The notes under the pieces: generated by a model
Told to the model about the DNA's origin: nothing
Seen by the model: the letters and a program-made list of their open reading frames with translations, nothing else
Databases searched by the model: none
Shown here: one piece after another, positions 61,515 through 64,000 of the stretch
How positions within the stretch are numbered: position 1 is the first letter of the stretch
Layout: every line of letters starts with the position of its first letter
Made by a program: the position numbers and the translations under genes
Source: Bacteroidales bacterium
GTDB lineage: Bacteria > Bacteroidota > Bacteroidia > Bacteroidales > UBA932
NCBI GenBank assembly: GCA_015060245.1
Contig: SUYU01000004.1
Coordinates: forward strand, 62,001 to 126,000
Direction: 5' to 3'
Length of the DNA: 64,000 nt

Positions 61515-62540
61515 ATGAGTTATTTGATTTTAGGTATAGAATCTTCATGTGATGATACGTCTGCTGCAGTTTTGAGGGATGAGTTTCTGCTCTCAAATGT
61601 TATGGCCAGCCAGGATGTTCACCGCAATTATGGTGGCGTTATTCCTGAACTTGCCTCAAGGGCGCATCAGATAAATATACTGCCGGTCGTGGACCAGGCA
61701 ATAAAGCAGGCCGGTGTAAAACTGGAGGATATTGATGCCATAGCCTTTACCAGAGGGCCGGGACTGCTCGGATCACTCCTTGTAGGAACATCGTTTGCAA
61801 AGGGGCTCTCCCTTGCCATAAACAAACCCCTTGTAGAGGTCAACCATCTTCAGGGACATATTCTTTCACACTTCATAAAACAAGCCGGCAAGGAGAATCG
61901 TTCTCCGGAATTTCCTTTTTTGGCACTTTTGGTTTCTGGCGGCCATACACAGATTGTAAAGGTTACTGATTATTTGAATTTTGAGGTGATTGGCCATACA
62001 ATCGATGATGCTGTGGGAGAGGCATTTGACAAGTGTGCCAAAATGATGGGACTCGGTTATCCGGGAGGTCCTGTCGTTGACAGACTCGCAAAGGAGGGTG
62101 ATGAGAACCGTTTCAAATTCTCCAAACCTCACATTGCAGGACTGGATTACAGTTTCAGTGGAATAAAGACATCGCTGCTCTACTTTTTGAGGGACCAACT
62201 CAAGGAGAATGAGAATTTCATAGAGGAGAACAAGGCCGATATATGCGCCTCATTCCAGAAGCATCTTATTGACATTCTTCTTGACAAACTGATTAAGGCT
62301 GTCAAGCAGACCGGTATAAGGACCATTACCCTCGGAGGTGGTGTGTCGGCGAATTCGGGCCTGCGTAACAGAATTGAGTATGAGGGCCAAAAGCGTGGTT
62401 GGAATACATTTATTCCTGAATTCAAGTTTACTACCGACAATGCAGCCATGATTGCAATGAGCGGATTATGCAAATTCCGCCTTGGAATGACATGTGAAAT
62501 AGATGTTCCGCCCATATCAAGGGCTGCGGAGATGAAGTAG
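61515..62540 (+). CDS. tsaD: tRNA N6-adenosine threonylcarbamoyltransferase TsaD
   Basis: 341 residues, the family length. LGIESSCDDTSAA at the start, metal ligands H111 and H115 in VNHLQGHILSHF, LVSGGHTQIV, DDAVGEAFDKCAKMMGLGYPGGP and GGVSANSGLR: all Kae1/TsaD (ASKHA) motifs. It transfers the threonylcarbamoyl group to A37 of ANN-decoding tRNAs together with TsaB/TsaE. Confidence 0.97.
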   Translation: MSYLILGIESSCDDTSAAVLRDEFLLSNVMASQDVHRNYGGVIPELASRAHQINILPVVDQAIKQAGVKLEDIDAIAFTRGPGLLGSLLVGTSFAKGLSLAINKPLVEVNHLQGHILSHFIKQAGKENRSPEFPFLALLVSGGHTQIVKVTDYLNFEVIGHTIDDAVGEAFDKCAKMMGLGYPGGPVVDRLAKEGDENRFKFSKPHIAGLDYSFSGIKTSLLYFLRDQLKENENFIEENKADICASFQKHLIDILLDKLIKAVKQTGIRTITLGGGVSANSGLRNRIEYEGQKRGWNTFIPEFKFTTDNAAMIAMSGLCKFRLGMTCEIDVPPISRAAEMK

Positions 62541-62617
62541 TGACGCCATTTGAACAATGCCTTTGCCGTTGTTACCGGTATTTTATAAAGAGAAAGAGAT
62601 ATTAATCCATATATCAG

Positions 62618-64000
62618 ATGAGAGAAGTAGAGGTCGTATTCAATGCCATAAAGCCACCGCGTGAGGAGGAGTTGCTCTCTGCAGCAGCGAGAAAGGCGGG
62701 GCTTACCCCAAAACAGGTAACAAGTCACCAGGTTGTAAAGCGTTCGCTTGATGCGCGCGGCTCTTCTGTACAGTACAGGTACAGGGTTCAGGTTGCGGCA
62801 AAAGGGGAGGAGCAGGTTCAGAAATATGAACTTGCGCCATATCTGAATGTTTCAGACGCACCTCAGGAAAAGAGTGTGGTTATAGTGGGAGCAGGTCCTG
62901 CAGGTCTCTTTGCGGCCCTGTCTCTGCTTCAGCATGGCTTAAAACCAATTATTCTTGAGCGCGGAAAGGATGTGCATGCACGTAAATTTGATATGGCAAA
63001 ACTCTCCAAGGAGGGAGTTGTTGACCCCAATTCAAATTACTGTTTTGGCGAAGGTGGTGCCGGAACATTCTCCGACGGCAAACTCTACACCCGTTCAAAC
63101 AAGAGGGGCGACATAAGAAAAGTACTTCACCAGTTTGTGCAGTTCGGTGCCGACAGTTCTATACTTATAGAGTCCCATGCCCATATCGGCAGCGACAGAT
63201 TGCCCCGAATAATTGAGGCAATGCGAAATTGTATAATTGAGCATGGTGGAGAGGTCCATTTCAATACAAGGGCTGTGGATTTTGTCAGGGGCGAAGAGGG
63301 CAACTGGAGTGTTATCTGTGAGAGGATTGCGTCCGCTGAGTCTCAAATGTCAGATTCCCGTGACGATGCGGTGGCAGGCTCTTCAAAAGAAATGATCTCT
63401 TTTGAGGCTCCCAATATAATTTTGGCAACAGGCCACTCGGCAAGGGATGTTTATGAGTTATTCAACAGCAAGGGCTGGGATATTGAGGCCAAAGGCTTTG
63501 CTCTTGGTGTAAGGGCTGAGCATCCCCAGCAGTTGATAAATAATATACAATATAGGGGCAAATATCATCCTTCACTTCCTGCGGCAGAGTATTCTCTTGT
63601 ATGTCAGGTAGATGGAAGAGGCGTTTTCTCATTCTGCATGTGCCCTGGCGGAATTCTGGTGCCGTCGGCAACAGGGCCTGGTGAAGGAGTGCTTAATGGA
63701 ATGAGCAATTCAATGCGTAATTCAAAGTGGGCGAATGCCGGTATTGTTGTTTCTGTAAATCCCGAAGATGTGCCGGAGTATGCCTCATACGGTCCGTTGC
63801 AGTTGTTGCGTTTTCAGCAGGATGTTGAGCGCAAGATGTTTGAACATACAGGTTCAATCAAGGCTCCTGCCCAGAGAATGAATGACTTTGTAAAGGGAAA
63901 ACTCTCTGCCGATTTGCCAAAGACATCCTATGTTCCCGGTGCAGTCTCTGCACCCCTACATGAACTTTTGCCCCCTTTTGTGGCCGACAGATTGAGAAAA
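62618..64000 (+). CDS. COG2509-type FAD-dependent oxidoreductase, 3' end cut by window
   Basis: 461 residues visible; the frame is open at the right edge. An N-terminal ferredoxin-fold-like domain (about 1-80, with A-R-K-A-G-L and Q-V-V-K-R-S-L-D-A-R) precedes the FAD loop VVIVGAGPAGLFAALSL. CFGEGGAGTFSDGKLYTR, ATGHSARDVYELF and CMCPGGILVPSAT follow, typical of this family of uncharacterised FAD-dependent dehydrogenases. Predicted cytoplasmic; substrate unknown. It starts 77 bp after tsaD. Confidence 0.9.
   Translation, partial: MREVEVVFNAIKPPREEELLSAAARKAGLTPKQVTSHQVVKRSLDARGSSVQYRYRVQVAAKGEEQVQKYELAPYLNVSDAPQEKSVVIVGAGPAGLFAALSLLQHGLKPIILERGKDVHARKFDMAKLSKEGVVDPNSNYCFGEGGAGTFSDGKLYTRSNKRGDIRKVLHQFVQFGADSSILIESHAHIGSDRLPRIIEAMRNCIIEHGGEVHFNTRAVDFVRGEEGNWSVICERIASAESQMSDSRDDAVAGSSKEMISFEAPNIILATGHSARDVYELFNSKGWDIEAKGFALGVRAEHPQQLINNIQYRGKYHPSLPAAEYSLVCQVDGRGVFSFCMCPGGILVPSATGPGEGVLNGMSNSMRNSKWANAGIVVSVNPEDVPEYASYGPLQLLRFQQDVERKMFEHTGSIKAPAQRMNDFVKGKLSADLPKTSYVPGAVSAPLHELLPPFVADRLRK

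Noticed and set aside
1..64000. tRNA genes
   Set aside because: No cloverleaf with T-arm GTTCRANYC in a suitable setting was seen on either strand; a covariance search would be needed to exclude one.

Overview
The window looks like chromosomal DNA of a Bacteroidales bacterium (genus not resolved). Start sites are preceded by the Bacteroidetes promoter form (TTG/TTTG, about 19-20 bp, then TAnnTTTG). An UpxY-type NusG paralogue opens a polysaccharide locus, and the gene types (LysO, C69 dipeptidase, TamB, MtaB, COG2509 oxidoreductase) fit that group. No tRNA, rRNA, insertion sequence, CRISPR array or phage gene was seen; the only RNA gene found is a small SRP RNA.

Layout. (1) 1-6.1 kb, minus strand: a six-gene unit of a MarR regulator followed by HdrC-, HdrB-, HdrA- and HdrC-like proteins and a membrane heme/Fe-S/CCG protein, resembling heterodisulfide-reductase/Qmo redox modules; a palindrome sits at the predicted transcription start. 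(2) 6.2-7.6 kb: a lone Rpn/PDDEXK_2 protein with a (GIEQ)n tail. (3) 7.9-28.3 kb, plus strand: a large surface-polysaccharide locus. It starts with a promoter, a long purine-rich leader, an UpxY-like antiterminator and an array of eleven 52-bp hairpin repeats. Then come a WecA/MraY-type initiating transferase, UDP-sugar genes (GalE, UDP-glucuronate 4-epimerase, UDP-glucose dehydrogenase), an AT-rich block of glycosyltransferases with an EpsG-type polymerase, a TupA-like ATP-grasp protein and an acetyltransferase remnant. A GT4, a nucleotidyltransferase and a GHKL ATPase plus STAS-like pair follow, ending in a terminator; after it come a Wzx flippase and three more glycosyltransferases. UDP-glucuronate and UDP-galacturonate are the likely precursors supplied.

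(4) 28.3-31.5 kb: rmuC, a Na+/Ca2+ exchanger and a low-molecular-weight phosphatase. (5) 31.5-41.0 kb, minus strand: a nine-gene operon with one strong promoter, encoding acyltransferase, ketosynthase, ACP, two hot-dog dehydratases, MMPL exporter, phytoene-desaturase-like flavoprotein, ketoreductase and LolA-like protein. It looks like a reduced aryl-polyene-type or special-acyl-chain system. (6) 41.2-45.6 kb: carA-carB, with an unusual CarA active site. (7) 45.7-64 kb: mostly housekeeping genes: C69 dipeptidase, lysine exporter, MltG (odd motif), GH73/LysM glucosaminidase, cytidine deaminase, SRP RNA, mnmA (with a large insertion), a metallo-beta-lactamase-fold hydrolase, RsmI-like methylase, folB, mtaB, tamB, tsaD and a truncated FAD protein.

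Coding assignments rest on motifs and translated reading frames judged by eye. Promoters, terminators and repeat calls come from direct reading. Nothing was searched against a database.
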